From ENR-C587 sp942493235 (GTDB taxonomy: Bacteria; Bacteroidota; Ignavibacteria; Kapaibacteriales; UBA2268), in NCBI GenBank assembly GCA_942493235.1, contig OW818676.1, positions 4,092,001 through 4,156,000 on the forward strand: a stretch of DNA of 64,000 nt, given 5' to 3'. The translations under genes and the position numbers were made by a program. The notes under the pieces are model-generated. The model ran no database searches. It worked only from the letters and a program-made list of their open reading frames with translations, and was not told where the DNA came from. Positions 43,499 to 52,326 of the stretch are shown here, piece by piece. Each line of letters starts with the position of its first letter. The first letter of the stretch is position 1.

Positions 43499-45529
43499 TT
43501 ATTTAGATAGTCCTTCTTGAAGAATTTTAATTTCATCACGAAGCTCGGCAGCTCTCTCGAAGTCTAATTCGCGGGCTGCAGTCTTCATCTGAACAAATAA
43601 TTGCTCAACCAAATCTTTTCTTTGGTCTTCTGTCATATATTTAGCGAGCGGTTCGGCTGCTCTCTTGATTTTCCTGTTCTCTCGTTCATCATCGCGTTGA
43701 TGCTTTTGAATAGACATATCTGCAACAGAGGTAGAGCTTAATATCTCTTCAAGTGATTTATAGACTGTTTTTGGATTAATATTATGTTCTTTATTATATT
43801 CGGTCTGTAAGGCACGTCTCCTATTAGTCTCATCAATTAATTTATTCATGGACTTGGTATATTTATCGGCATAGAGAATTACTTTGCCGTCCACATTACG
43901 AGCGGTACGCCCTGCAGTCTGAAGTAGCGACCTTTCCGAACGCAGGAAGCCTTCTTTATCAGCATCTAAAATTGCAACCAGCGATACTTCGGGTAAGTCC
44001 AGCCCTTCACGAAGTAAGTTTACGCCGACCAAAACGTCATATTCTCCGGTACGTAAATCTCTGATGATTTCAACTCTTTCTAAAGTATGAACGTCCGAAT
44101 GTATATAAGCAACTTTTACATTTAAATTAGATAAATAGTCGGTCAAATCTTCAGCCATTCGCTTAGTCAAAGTGGTAATAAGTACTCTTTCCTTTTTGGC
44201 GGCTCTGATACGTATCTCGGCTAGCAAATCATCTATCTGGTTCTCTACGGGGCGAACTACTACTTCAGGGTCAAGCAAACCCGTCGGGCGGATAACTTGC
44301 TCAACTACAACGCCCTGAGACTGCTCTAATTCAAAATCACCCGGAGTAGCACTTACATATATTACTTGATTAATCAAAGATTCAAATTCGGTAAATTGCA
44401 GTGGTCGATTTTCTAAAGCTGACGGCAAACGGAATCCATGCTCGACTAATGTCGATTTCCTGCTCCTGTCCCCGGCATACATAGCTCTAACCTGAGGTAC
44501 TGTAACGTGGCTCTCATCTAAAACCAATAAATAATCTTCGGGGAAATAATCAAACAAGCATTGAGGTCTGTCTCCCGGCTGTCGATTAGTTAAGTGCATC
44601 GAGTAATTCTCAATACCGGAGCAATAACCGAGCTCTTTCATCATTTCTATATCGTAAAGGGTTCGTTGCTCTAATCGTTGAGCCTCTATCAATTTATCTG
44701 CTTTACGAAGTTCGATAAGCCTGGTGCTGAGTTCATCTTTTATATTAATTACGGATTTAGCTAATTGAGTTTCGCTGGTAACGAATAATTTAGCAGGGAA
44801 TACGGTAGCAAAATCTATATTATTTAATTTCTTACCGGTTAGGGCATTAATTAAGCTTAGGTTTTCAAGTTCGTCGTCAAATAGCTCTATGCGAATAGCT
44901 TGGTTTTGTTCATAAGCAGGAATAATATCAATTACATCGCCCCTAACTCGGAAAGTGCCGCGAGCGAAATCGAAATCATTACGAGTATAATATAAATCCG
45001 CAAGCTGATATAATAGTTTTTTTCGGTCGATTTTCATTCCCGGTTTTAGATATAAAAGACTATTTATATAGTCCTGTTTATTACCAATGGAATATATACA
45101 GCTAACAGAAGCGACTACAATCACATCGCGTCTGCCTTCAATCAGGGAGCATGTAGCTTTGTGTCTTAATCTGTCAATTTCGTCATTTATCGCAAAATCC
45201 TTTTCAATATAGGTATCGGTAGTAGGCATATAAGCTTCGGGCTGATAATAATCATAGTATGAAACAAAATATTCTACTGCGTTATTTGGGAAAAAGGATT
45301 TAAATTCTCCGTATAATTGAGCGGCAAGAGTTTTATTTGGCGAAATTACTAAAGTAGGCTTTTGCAATTCCTGAATCACATTTGAAATGGTAAATGTTTT
45401 TCCGCTGCCTGTAATACCGAGCAATGTCTGATATTTATCTCCGCGGTTCAGACCTTCTTTTAGTTCGGTTATTGCTTTGGGCTGGTCGCCTGCCGGTAAA
45501 TAGTTAGAATTTAATTCAAAAAGTGGCAT
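43499..45529 (-). CDS. uvrB: Excinuclease ABC subunit B
   Basis: UvrB is the damage-verifying helicase-like subunit of nucleotide excision repair. The 676-residue protein has Walker A LLGITGSGKTFTISNVI, the beta-hairpin region EYFVSYYDYYQPEAYMPTTD, VIVVASVSCIYSIG, DESH box LLVLDESHVTVPQVRAMYAG, motif VIYVSATPGDFELEQS, helicase motifs GVNLLREGLDLPEVSLVAIL and QTAGRTARNVDGKVILYAD, and a C-terminal UVR domain (about residues 637-672: LVEQLFVQMKTAARELDFER) that contacts UvrC. Everything is full length. It is followed on the minus strand after 281 bp upstream by recA; the two may share damage-responsive control, but I see no clear LexA box. Confidence 0.98.
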   Translation of the reverse strand: MPLFELNSNYLPAGDQPKAITELKEGLNRGDKYQTLLGITGSGKTFTISNVIQELQKPTLVISPNKTLAAQLYGEFKSFFPNNAVEYFVSYYDYYQPEAYMPTTDTYIEKDFAINDEIDRLRHKATCSLIEGRRDVIVVASVSCIYSIGNKQDYINSLLYLKPGMKIDRKKLLYQLADLYYTRNDFDFARGTFRVRGDVIDIIPAYEQNQAIRIELFDDELENLSLINALTGKKLNNIDFATVFPAKLFVTSETQLAKSVINIKDELSTRLIELRKADKLIEAQRLEQRTLYDIEMMKELGYCSGIENYSMHLTNRQPGDRPQCLFDYFPEDYLLVLDESHVTVPQVRAMYAGDRSRKSTLVEHGFRLPSALENRPLQFTEFESLINQVIYVSATPGDFELEQSQGVVVEQVIRPTGLLDPEVVVRPVENQIDDLLAEIRIRAAKKERVLITTLTKRMAEDLTDYLSNLNVKVAYIHSDVHTLERVEIIRDLRTGEYDVLVGVNLLREGLDLPEVSLVAILDADKEGFLRSERSLLQTAGRTARNVDGKVILYADKYTKSMNKLIDETNRRRALQTEYNKEHNINPKTVYKSLEEILSSTSVADMSIQKHQRDDERENRKIKRAAEPLAKYMTEDQRKDLVEQLFVQMKTAARELDFERAAELRDEIKILQEGLSK

Positions 45530-45756
45530 TTCTATACTTCTATTTTAATATAATATTTAATTAAAAAACCAATAACATCATTTCCGACTTGAATTAATAC
45601 ATATCAAATCTCGCTGTTGTATAAAGCCAAGCGTTGATATTAAATAAATTATTTCAAATAGGAAATAATTTATAAGACGTATTTCATTTGCGGAAATTAC
45701 AGAGAGAAAAAAGAATTTTCAATATAATCGAATTAGCAGATTTATAAATAATTACA

Positions 45757-45789
45757 AAAAGCCGCACCAAATAATATGTTGCGGCTTTT
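45757..45789 (-). terminator. Rho-independent terminator of recA
   Basis: AAAAGCCGCA and TGCGGCTTTT pair around a loop of about 13 nt, 21 bp after the recA stop. On the minus strand the stem is followed by TTTTT. The rest of the 281-bp spacer between recA and uvrB shows nothing else. Confidence 0.9.
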
Positions 45790-45810
45790 AAAAGTAAACA
45801 AAGAGAAAAA

Positions 45811-46866
45811 TTATTCTTCAGTAGGCTTTGGATTATTATTACCACCTTTGAGAATATCTCTTACTTTTGTTTCTAATTCTTTATAAATATCAGGATTATC
45901 AATTAAAACTTTCTTTAATGCGTCTCGGCCTTGAGTTCTTTCTTTGCCGAAAGTGTACCATGAGCCACTCTTTTGGATAATGCCGTATTCGGTAGCTACA
46001 TCCATCATATCACCAATTTTTGAAATACCTTCGTTATACATAATATCGAATTCAACTTCTTTGAACGGAGGAGCAACTTTATTTTTAACAATTTTCACTC
46101 TAACTCTATTACCTACTATATCGTTGCCTTCTTTAATAACTTCTTTACGTCTAATATCAATTCGTACAGAAGCATAGAATTTTAAAGCATTACCGCCGGT
46201 AGTAGTCTCGGGATTGCCGTAAATAACGCCGATTTTACTACGCAATTGGTTGGTAAACATAACGCAAGTATTTGATTTGCCGATAGCCGCATTTAATTTA
46301 CGCATAGCTTGAGACATCAATCTGGCTTGAGAGCCCATCTGAGCGTCGCCCATATCTCCTTCGATTTCAACTCTTGGAGTAAGAGCCGCAACAGAGTCGA
46401 TGATTACAACATCAATTGCATTTGAGCGTACTAAAGTCTCAACAATTTCGAGAGCTTGCTCACCGAATTCAGGTTGAGATAGCAATAAGCTATTCAAATC
46501 AACACCCAAGCGTTGTGCGTAGTTAATATCAAGAGCATGCTCGGTATCAACAAATGCAGCAAGCCCACCAGCTTTCTGTGCTTCAGCTATAATATGAAGA
46601 CATATTGTAGTTTTACCTGATGATTCAGGACCGAAAATTTCAATTATTCTGCCACGGGGTACTCCGCCAATACCTATAGCTGCGTCCATAGACATACAGC
46701 CGGTAGATATGCAGTCAACATTAACAACATTTTTATCGCTAAGCATCATAATTGAGCCTTTGCCATGCTGTTTTTCGATTTGCTCCATTGCAAGCTTGAC
46801 AGCTCTCATTTTTTCTTCAGCAACTGTCGGAATCAATGTTTGAGGTTTTGAATCAGTTTTAGCCAT
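45811..46866 (-). CDS. recA: Recombinase RecA
   Basis: RecA forms the strand-exchange filament on single-stranded DNA and triggers LexA cleavage. The 351-residue protein shows KQHGKGSIMMLSD, Walker A EIFGPESSGKTTICLHII, AAFVDTEHALDINYAQRLGV, Walker B VVIIDSVAALTPRVEIEGDM, loop L1 and L2 (QMGSQARLMSQAMRKLNAAI, FTNQLRSKIGVIYGNPETTT), then TTGGNALKFYASVRIDIRR. The C terminus is short and weakly acidic (NNNPKPTEE). It lies between uvrB and an exported protein gene and has its own terminator, so it is monocistronic. Confidence 0.99.
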   Translation of the reverse strand: MAKTDSKPQTLIPTVAEEKMRAVKLAMEQIEKQHGKGSIMMLSDKNVVNVDCISTGCMSMDAAIGIGGVPRGRIIEIFGPESSGKTTICLHIIAEAQKAGGLAAFVDTEHALDINYAQRLGVDLNSLLLSQPEFGEQALEIVETLVRSNAIDVVIIDSVAALTPRVEIEGDMGDAQMGSQARLMSQAMRKLNAAIGKSNTCVMFTNQLRSKIGVIYGNPETTTGGNALKFYASVRIDIRRKEVIKEGNDIVGNRVRVKIVKNKVAPPFKEVEFDIMYNEGISKIGDMMDVATEYGIIQKSGSWYTFGKERTQGRDALKKVLIDNPDIYKELETKVRDILKGGNNNPKPTEE

Positions 46867-46989
46867 TTTTTCGTTTATATTTTGTTTTACAATTAGTCAT
46901 TTTAATATCTGCAAAATAATGATTTTCTACCGCTTTATAAAATCTTATTTGATAATTCAGAAAAATAAAATATTGAAATTTTGATAATA

Positions 46990-47117
46990 AGTCTGTTGAT
47001 TAAGCACAATGTTTTAAAATCCAAAACTTTCAACCCAATGCTTTAGTATTGGGAAACAAGTACTTAGGCAGTGTATTATTAGTCATTAAGCAGAAATCAT
47101 AGACTTTTGCAATGGTC
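46990..47117. repeat. Repeat element, family A, diverged copy with core hairpin
   Basis: It starts AGTCTGTTGATTAAGCAC and ends AGACTTTTGCAATGG, matching the outer arms of the elements at 18656 and 37339. Its core hairpin is CCCAATGC-TTTA-GTATTGGG (47034-47053; 8-bp stem with one G-T pair). AACAAGTACTTAGGCAG after the core parallels GATAAGCACTTAGATG at 18979. It accounts for most of the spacer 46867-47183. Confidence 0.6.
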
Positions 47118-47183
47118 TTATAATTCATATAATTAATGGAATTTATAATAAATTTAGTTTAAACGCTTTGTATAATTGAGAAA

Positions 47184-47705
47184 TTAATCTCTTATACTAT
47201 ATAGAATACTTTCAAAGTCCGCTTTATATGTATCTTTTGATTTGTAATCACACAAGCAAAGCACTTTGTAATAACTATCCTTAGTTTCGGCAATTCCTAC
47301 AAAATAGTATATTTTGGTACCATTAGTTATATCTTCGAATGCCACATCGCATACTATAAAATTTTTTTTGTCGATTGTCTTGCTTTGAGGTTTATCTACA
47401 GTTCTTTCATTCCCTTCAATTTTTAAATCATTAATAAAGTAATCGAAAAATTCCATAATTGAAGCAAATTTCATATCAACTAAATCTAAGTCTTCTTTGC
47501 TATCTTCGATTATATAACCATAAATATCTTTGATAGTATTCTTGAATTGAATAGTAGCGGCATCATTAATCCCGGCGGTTTTTGTAAAATACTCGGGAAG
47601 ACTTACATAGAATACATGCCCGGCTTTATATTCTTTAAGTTGGGCTTGAGCAATTGTACATACGGACAATAATATTAAGGTTAGTAGAGTAAGTTTAGCT
47701 TTCAT
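47184..47705 (-). CDS. Exported protein of unknown function
   Basis: The frame is open to 47777, but ATG 47705 begins a proper signal peptide (MKAKLTLLTLILLSVCTIAQ, cleavage after AQA) and has GGAG upstream; the extra 24 residues are ordinary intergenic translation. The mature protein of about 150 residues has one mixed alpha/beta domain (KAGHVFYVSLPEYFTKTAG, YGYIIEDSKEDL, IYYFVGIAETKDSYYKVLC), similar in layout to small PsbP/DUF-type periplasmic proteins of Bacteroidota. I do not recognise a named family. It is alone between recA and a repeat-filled spacer. Confidence 0.7.
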   Translation of the reverse strand: MKAKLTLLTLILLSVCTIAQAQLKEYKAGHVFYVSLPEYFTKTAGINDAATIQFKNTIKDIYGYIIEDSKEDLDLVDMKFASIMEFFDYFINDLKIEGNERTVDKPQSKTIDKKNFIVCDVAFEDITNGTKIYYFVGIAETKDSYYKVLCLCDYKSKDTYKADFESILYSIRD

Positions 47706-47914
47706 AAAAACTCCGTTATTGATACTTATTAGAATTATATTTAAATTAATTAAAGCAAAAATAAATAATATTTTCAAAATACCATAAACATATTTTATAA
47801 ATCTATAAATATTGATAAATAATAATTTTGGGATTCTTTGCTGGGAATTGGAAAGTTATAAAGTTTATAAAGTTCGTAAAGTTGGAAAGTGCAAGAGGAA
47901 ATAGGTTCTTTTCT

Positions 47915-48175
47915 TCCAACATCGTTAGATGTTGAACATCGGTAAAATGAAAGTTATAAAGTTCGTAAAGTTATAAAGTTTGTAAAGTAGAAAGTTTGGG
48001 AGGTATGGATTCTTTTCTTCCAACATCGTTAGATGTTGAATATTGGTAGAATTCGGGGTTCGGGGATAGGGGTTCAGGGTTCGGGAAATATGAATTAGGA
48101 ATTTGCACGCCTCCTTCCTACGCTCTGCGTAGTAAGGCTGCTCTTCCAACATCGTTAGCTGTTGAACATTGGTAG
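47915..48175. repeat. Long intergenic element with three GTTA-loop hairpins, inverted relative of 31479-31695
   Basis: Hairpins lie at 47917-47934 and 48021-48038 (CAACATC-GTTA-GATGTTG, perfect) and 48147-48164 (one mismatch), each with TTCTTCC or CTCTTCC before and GAACAT/GAATAT(T/C)GGTA after. Between them are A/G-rich repeats (AAAGTTATAAAGTTCGT, 47826-47990) and the block 48056-48150, which is the reverse complement of the block at 31500-31673. A 95-codon minus frame (47925-48212) is just translation of the repeat. Together with the family P copy at 48218 it fills the spacer 47706-48367. Confidence 0.8.
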
Positions 48176-48217
48176 CATGGAAGTTTAAATATACTTCCAT
48201 GTAACTGTGCAAAAATT

Positions 48218-48293
48218 GTCATTCTGAACGATTGAAGAATCCAGACAAAGCTAAATATTGATAACTCTGGATTCTTCGTTACACTCAGAATGA
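48218..48293. repeat. Dispersed imperfect palindrome, family P, copy 4
   Basis: GTCATTCTGAACGATTGAAG opens the left arm and TCTGGATTCTTCGTTACACT the right, as at 18785. The central spacer (ACAAAGCTAAATATTGATAAC) is also like those of copies 1 and 2. TTTTAGACTACCT follows 18 bp later, as at 4740. Confidence 0.8.
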
Positions 48294-48367
48294 AGATTTG
48301 GCAATATTATTAATTTTAGACTACCTAATTTTCTATTCTTAGGCTATTGTATCGATCTTAATATACA

Positions 48368-48988
48368 TTAGTTGGTCTTTGATTTTCTTTTATTTTTAAC
48401 CCATTTATATGCGAAATACAAAGCGATCATAGCAAAAATTGGCAGAATTATATAGCAACCATAAATTGACACATAATTATCTACTGCACGCCAATTTGTG
48501 CCGGCAACCATGCCGAGATATATCAATAAGCCATTCCAAAGTAAAGAGCTAAGTCCGGCTAATACAGCAGTTAATGTAAGATTCATCTCAGAGATACCTG
48601 CCAAAAAAGAAATCACTGCTCTGGTTCCGGTCAGGAACCTATTTATTACGATAATAAAATATCCGTATTTGTGAAACCAATATCTGGGCTTATGTAGTGT
48701 CTTTTCGTTGATAAATTTGAATCGATTGGAATCTATCACCTTATGACCGAAATATTTACCAAGTAGGTACATCAATATAAAGCCGATAGTAGAGCCGATA
48801 GTCGTGGCTATGATTAATGAGAGAAAGTCAGCTTTGCCCAGACCGATAAGCGAACCCAAAAATATAACCATAAAATCGCCGGGAGCCGGCGGTAAAATAT
48901 TTTCAATTAAGGTCGCCCCGATTGCAATTAACATTATCACATAGAATGGAAGTGGGGTATTAATTAATAATTCGATAATAGTTTCCAA
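48368..48988 (-). CDS. DedA-family membrane protein (VTT domain)
   Basis: This 206-residue protein has four to five hydrophobic segments and the DedA signature: ENILPPAPGDFMVIFLGSL near the N terminus, the HKYGYFIIVINRFLTGTRAV segment followed by ISFLAGISEMNLT (the R...G.R...G motif), and a C-terminal pair of helices with a basic tail (KWVKNKRKSKTN). DedA proteins are thought to scramble or recycle lipids such as undecaprenyl phosphate across the inner membrane and to help keep proton balance. The start is TTG 48988, with AAGGGA 7 bp upstream; the first ATG is 18 codons later and would remove part of helix 1. It follows a small lipoprotein gene by 15 bp (operon). Confidence 0.9.
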   Translation of the reverse strand: METIIELLINTPLPFYVIMLIAIGATLIENILPPAPGDFMVIFLGSLIGLGKADFLSLIIATTIGSTIGFILMYLLGKYFGHKVIDSNRFKFINEKTLHKPRYWFHKYGYFIIVINRFLTGTRAVISFLAGISEMNLTLTAVLAGLSSLLWNGLLIYLGMVAGTNWRAVDNYVSIYGCYIILPIFAMIALYFAYKWVKNKRKSKTN

Positions 48989-49003
48989 TTTATTCCCTTA
49001 ATT

Positions 49004-49489
49004 TTATTTGAATGGTTGAGGTGGTAGATTGTCAAAATCGACATTTATATCAAAATATTTCGTTTCGCCCTTATCTATAGTAAATTCACTTGGTGTTTCG
49101 GGTGTGTTTGAATACAAAACACCGACAGCTCTCCAGTCCATCAATCCTCCATACTGCTGAGCTACAACCAAGTACTTAATTGTAAGAGGCGGTTCGGGAA
49201 TCTCTATCGAAAAAGTAGAAGAAGCGACATTAACCGGCAAACTTTCTATAGTGTAATATGCGTTTCCACCCATTACTTCCTCAAGAATTCCTATTGGCGG
49301 ATAGCTTTTAAAAGCGACTACTCGAATATCTTTTACTGTACCAGCCGCGGACCAGTTCGCACCTTTAGCATAGTCAATTGTGCCCTTTATATATCCGGTT
49401 GAGCCGTGAACCTGAGTGGGGTCCAGCCCACCGTCGCAGCTGACAATTATCAATGATAAGAGCAAAATAAATAATATTCTGATATACAT
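49004..49489 (-). CDS. Small lipoprotein of unknown function
   Basis: This 161-residue protein has a lipoprotein signal (MYIRILFILLLSLIIVSC, Cys18 followed by DGG). The mature part has one beta-rich domain that opens with TGYIKGTIDYAKGANW, like a carboxypeptidase-regulatory/transthyretin-type fold (GTI at the start of strand 1) and ends in a Pro-rich tail (NLPPQPFK). It lies 15 bp before the DedA gene and probably shares its transcript. Function unknown. Confidence 0.75.
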   Translation of the reverse strand: MYIRILFILLLSLIIVSCDGGLDPTQVHGSTGYIKGTIDYAKGANWSAAGTVKDIRVVAFKSYPPIGILEEVMGGNAYYTIESLPVNVASSTFSIEIPEPPLTIKYLVVAQQYGGLMDWRAVGVLYSNTPETPSEFTIDKGETKYFDINVDFDNLPPQPFK

Positions 49490-49734
49490 AGTAATTTACA
49501 TAATTTTAAAAACAATAATACGCAGATTGAAGAATATTAGTTTAATAGCCTGCTGAATCACTTTTTAATAGAAATAAAAATTATTGAGATACTCTATAAT
49601 TTTCTTAATTACCAAAGGTTGGTGGCATGTTGTATTTTTGAATATGTATCTTAATTCTTAGATTTTCTCTTGTAATTTTAATACAATAATGTTAAATTGC
49701 AACAATATATTAATAATTATCAAATAACGAGATT

Positions 49735-52326
49735 ATGATGAAAAATATATTATTGATTTTACTTGCTTTTCTTTTATCAGGAAATCTTTTTGCTTACCAA
49801 GAATTTATTGACCCGAATCCGTCAGATGGAAATTTGTTTGGTAACCAAGTGGTACTTCTCAGAACAGGAAATGTGGTGATTACATCACCGGGAGCTGATA
49901 TAAACGGTATTTCAAATTGTGGTGCAGTATATTTATTTAATGGGAAAACGAGAGAATTAATAAGTACTTTGTATGGAACAACAATTGACGATAGTGTTGG
50001 CTCTGAGCGAGTAACGGCTCTTAATAATGGAAATTATGTTGTATGCAGTGTTAATTGGGATTATGATACTCAATCTGATATAGGAGCTGTTACTTGGTGC
50101 GATGGAACTAAAGGAATAAATGGTCCCATAAGCATTGATAATAGTTTAGTTGGGATTTTCTACGATCCGGATAGTGATAGAAATATTGTTTATGCTCTAA
50201 AAAACGGAAACTATGTTGTTTGTGCTCCATTTTGGCATATTAATTGGATTGTATCTTTAGGAGCAGTTAGTTGGTGTGACGGTTCCAAGGGCAAAAGCGG
50301 AATGATAAGTAGTTCAAACAGCTTAGTTGGGGAAAATATGGGTGATCTTATTGGTATTTACGGAATAACTGAACTTAGCAATGGCAATTTTGTTGTTAGT
50401 AGCCCATTTTATTCAAGTAGTAGTATTGTGCATTGTGGTGCAGTAACATGGTGCAGCGGGACAGAAGAAACTATTGGCACTGTTAATTTTTCAAACAGCT
50501 TGATAGGTAGCTCGAATAATGATCTTGTTGGATATGAAAAAATAGTTGCATTAGAAAACGGTAACTATATAGTATGCACTAATCAGTGGGATAATGGTGA
50601 TTCAATAGATGTAGGTGCAGTTACATGGTGCGATGGTTCAAAGGGGTTTAGTGCTGAAGTTAATAAAAATAACAGTTTAATCGGGACAAGTTCAAATGAT
50701 TTAATAGGTTTTTTAGCTTATCCGCTTAAAAATGGCAACTATGTAGTTGCGTCCAGATTTTGGAATAATAATGAAAATGACGATGCCGGAGCAGTTACTT
50801 GGGGCGATGGGGAAAAAGGCACAATTGGAGAAGTAAGTATTTCTAATAGTTTAATTGGTACTATATCTCATGACGGAGTAGGCAGAAATATAACAGTATT
50901 GACAAATGGGAATTATGTGGTTTGTAGTACATCTTGGAATAAGACTATTGGTGCAATTACTTGGTGCGATGGAACGAAACAAATGTCAGGAGCAGTTAGT
51001 ATTGAAAATAGCTTAGTTGGGACAAGGCGACAGGATCTTGTCGGATGTGGCGGAACAGCAGCTCTTTATAACGGTAATTATGTAGTAATTAGTACAAATT
51101 GGAACAATATCCATTTTCAAGAATTTGGTCCTGGAGCAGTAACTTGGTGTGATGGCGCAATTGGCAGATCCGGTGAAATAAATAACACAAATAGTTTACT
51201 CGGAAGTTCGGAATTAGATGCCGTTGGCATAGGCGGGATTTCAGTTTTACCGAATTCTAACTACATTATTAGCAGTTATAAATGGAATAATGGTGATATT
51301 GTCGAAGCCGGAGCAGTTACTTTATGCGATGGAACTAATGGCACCTTTGGTGAAGTTAGTATTGAAAACAGCATTGTTGGCTCTTCTGATTACGATAACG
51401 TGGGAATTGGTGGAGCGACAGCTCTATCAAACGGAAATTATGTTATTAACAGTTATAATTGGAATTTGGGATCTATACAGAAAGCTGGGGCGGTAACTTG
51501 GTGCAAGGGTGAAAACCTTTCAGTCGGTAATGTAACAAGTACAAACAGTTTAGTCGGTTCCATTGATAGCAATAAAGTTGGATATGACGGAATTATTCCT
51601 CTGCCAAACGGAAATTATTTAGTTACAAGTTATCAATTCACAAGTAACTTAATAGATAGAAATGCTTTTGTAACTTGGGGTAACGGAACTACTGGAACAA
51701 ATGGAACTGTAAACATTACAAACAGCGTGGTTTGGACAAGTTACGGCTCTTTTTTCGGAAATGATACAATCACTATACTTCCTTATAGCAATTATGTGAT
51801 CAGTAGTAAAAATTTCAAGGCTCAGTTTGATTTTAGTTATCCGTCGGGTGCTGCTACTTGGTGTAGTGGACTTAACTCAAGTAAGTATCAGGTTTCTGAA
51901 CTAAATAGCATTATTTATAATTTAGATGGAGCTAATTTAAAGGATGTAATACAGGATGAAATCAATAAGCGATTTTATGTTAGTTTTAACCCAAACAATG
52001 CTCCCGGTAAAGTTTTTATCGGCTTAAATACTGATGATCTTTTTATTGAGGATATAATTCCTGCATCATTAAAAATTGATATATTTTATCCAAATCCAAC
52101 CTCAAGCACAATTTCGACTAAATTAGAATTATTATCAGCGGGTTTTGTAAGTATAGTTATGTATGATATAACAGGTAGAAGAATTAAAAACCTATTTGAA
52201 AAATCTTTATCCGAAGGTACTCAGCAATTGAGCTTTGATGTTTCAGATATTCAGTCCGGTAGCTATCAATTAGTTTTTACAAAGGATATAGAATCAATTG
52301 CTTATCCTATAAGTATAGTCAAATAA
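49735..52326 (+). CDS. Large repeat protein (DUF5650-like repeats) with T9SS sorting domain
   Basis: This 863-residue protein has a signal peptide (MMKNILLILLAFLLSGNLFA) and about twelve tandem units of roughly 55 residues. Each unit has a LxNGNYVV strand, a DxGAVTWCDGTKG turn and an NSLVGS..D.VG loop (for example 'GAVTWCDGSKGFSAEV' and 'NSLIGTSSNDLIG'). This matches the DUF5650 repeats of long secreted proteins, and the array could form a solenoid or propeller. The last 80 residues (IFYPNPTSSTISTKLELLSA to AYPISIVK) are a T9SS type A sorting domain. The Trp-Cys pair in most units is noteworthy. The role is unknown, likely an exported surface protein. Confidence 0.88.
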   Translation: MMKNILLILLAFLLSGNLFAYQEFIDPNPSDGNLFGNQVVLLRTGNVVITSPGADINGISNCGAVYLFNGKTRELISTLYGTTIDDSVGSERVTALNNGNYVVCSVNWDYDTQSDIGAVTWCDGTKGINGPISIDNSLVGIFYDPDSDRNIVYALKNGNYVVCAPFWHINWIVSLGAVSWCDGSKGKSGMISSSNSLVGENMGDLIGIYGITELSNGNFVVSSPFYSSSSIVHCGAVTWCSGTEETIGTVNFSNSLIGSSNNDLVGYEKIVALENGNYIVCTNQWDNGDSIDVGAVTWCDGSKGFSAEVNKNNSLIGTSSNDLIGFLAYPLKNGNYVVASRFWNNNENDDAGAVTWGDGEKGTIGEVSISNSLIGTISHDGVGRNITVLTNGNYVVCSTSWNKTIGAITWCDGTKQMSGAVSIENSLVGTRRQDLVGCGGTAALYNGNYVVISTNWNNIHFQEFGPGAVTWCDGAIGRSGEINNTNSLLGSSELDAVGIGGISVLPNSNYIISSYKWNNGDIVEAGAVTLCDGTNGTFGEVSIENSIVGSSDYDNVGIGGATALSNGNYVINSYNWNLGSIQKAGAVTWCKGENLSVGNVTSTNSLVGSIDSNKVGYDGIIPLPNGNYLVTSYQFTSNLIDRNAFVTWGNGTTGTNGTVNITNSVVWTSYGSFFGNDTITILPYSNYVISSKNFKAQFDFSYPSGAATWCSGLNSSKYQVSELNSIIYNLDGANLKDVIQDEINKRFYVSFNPNNAPGKVFIGLNTDDLFIEDIIPASLKIDIFYPNPTSSTISTKLELLSAGFVSIVMYDITGRRIKNLFEKSLSEGTQQLSFDVSDIQSGSYQLVFTKDIESIAYPISIVK

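Noticed and set aside
47925..48212. 95-codon minus-strand ORF reading like QHLTMLEE proteins
   Set aside because: It is the translation of the GTTA-hairpin repeats and flanks; similar text arises wherever the repeat occurs. Not a gene.
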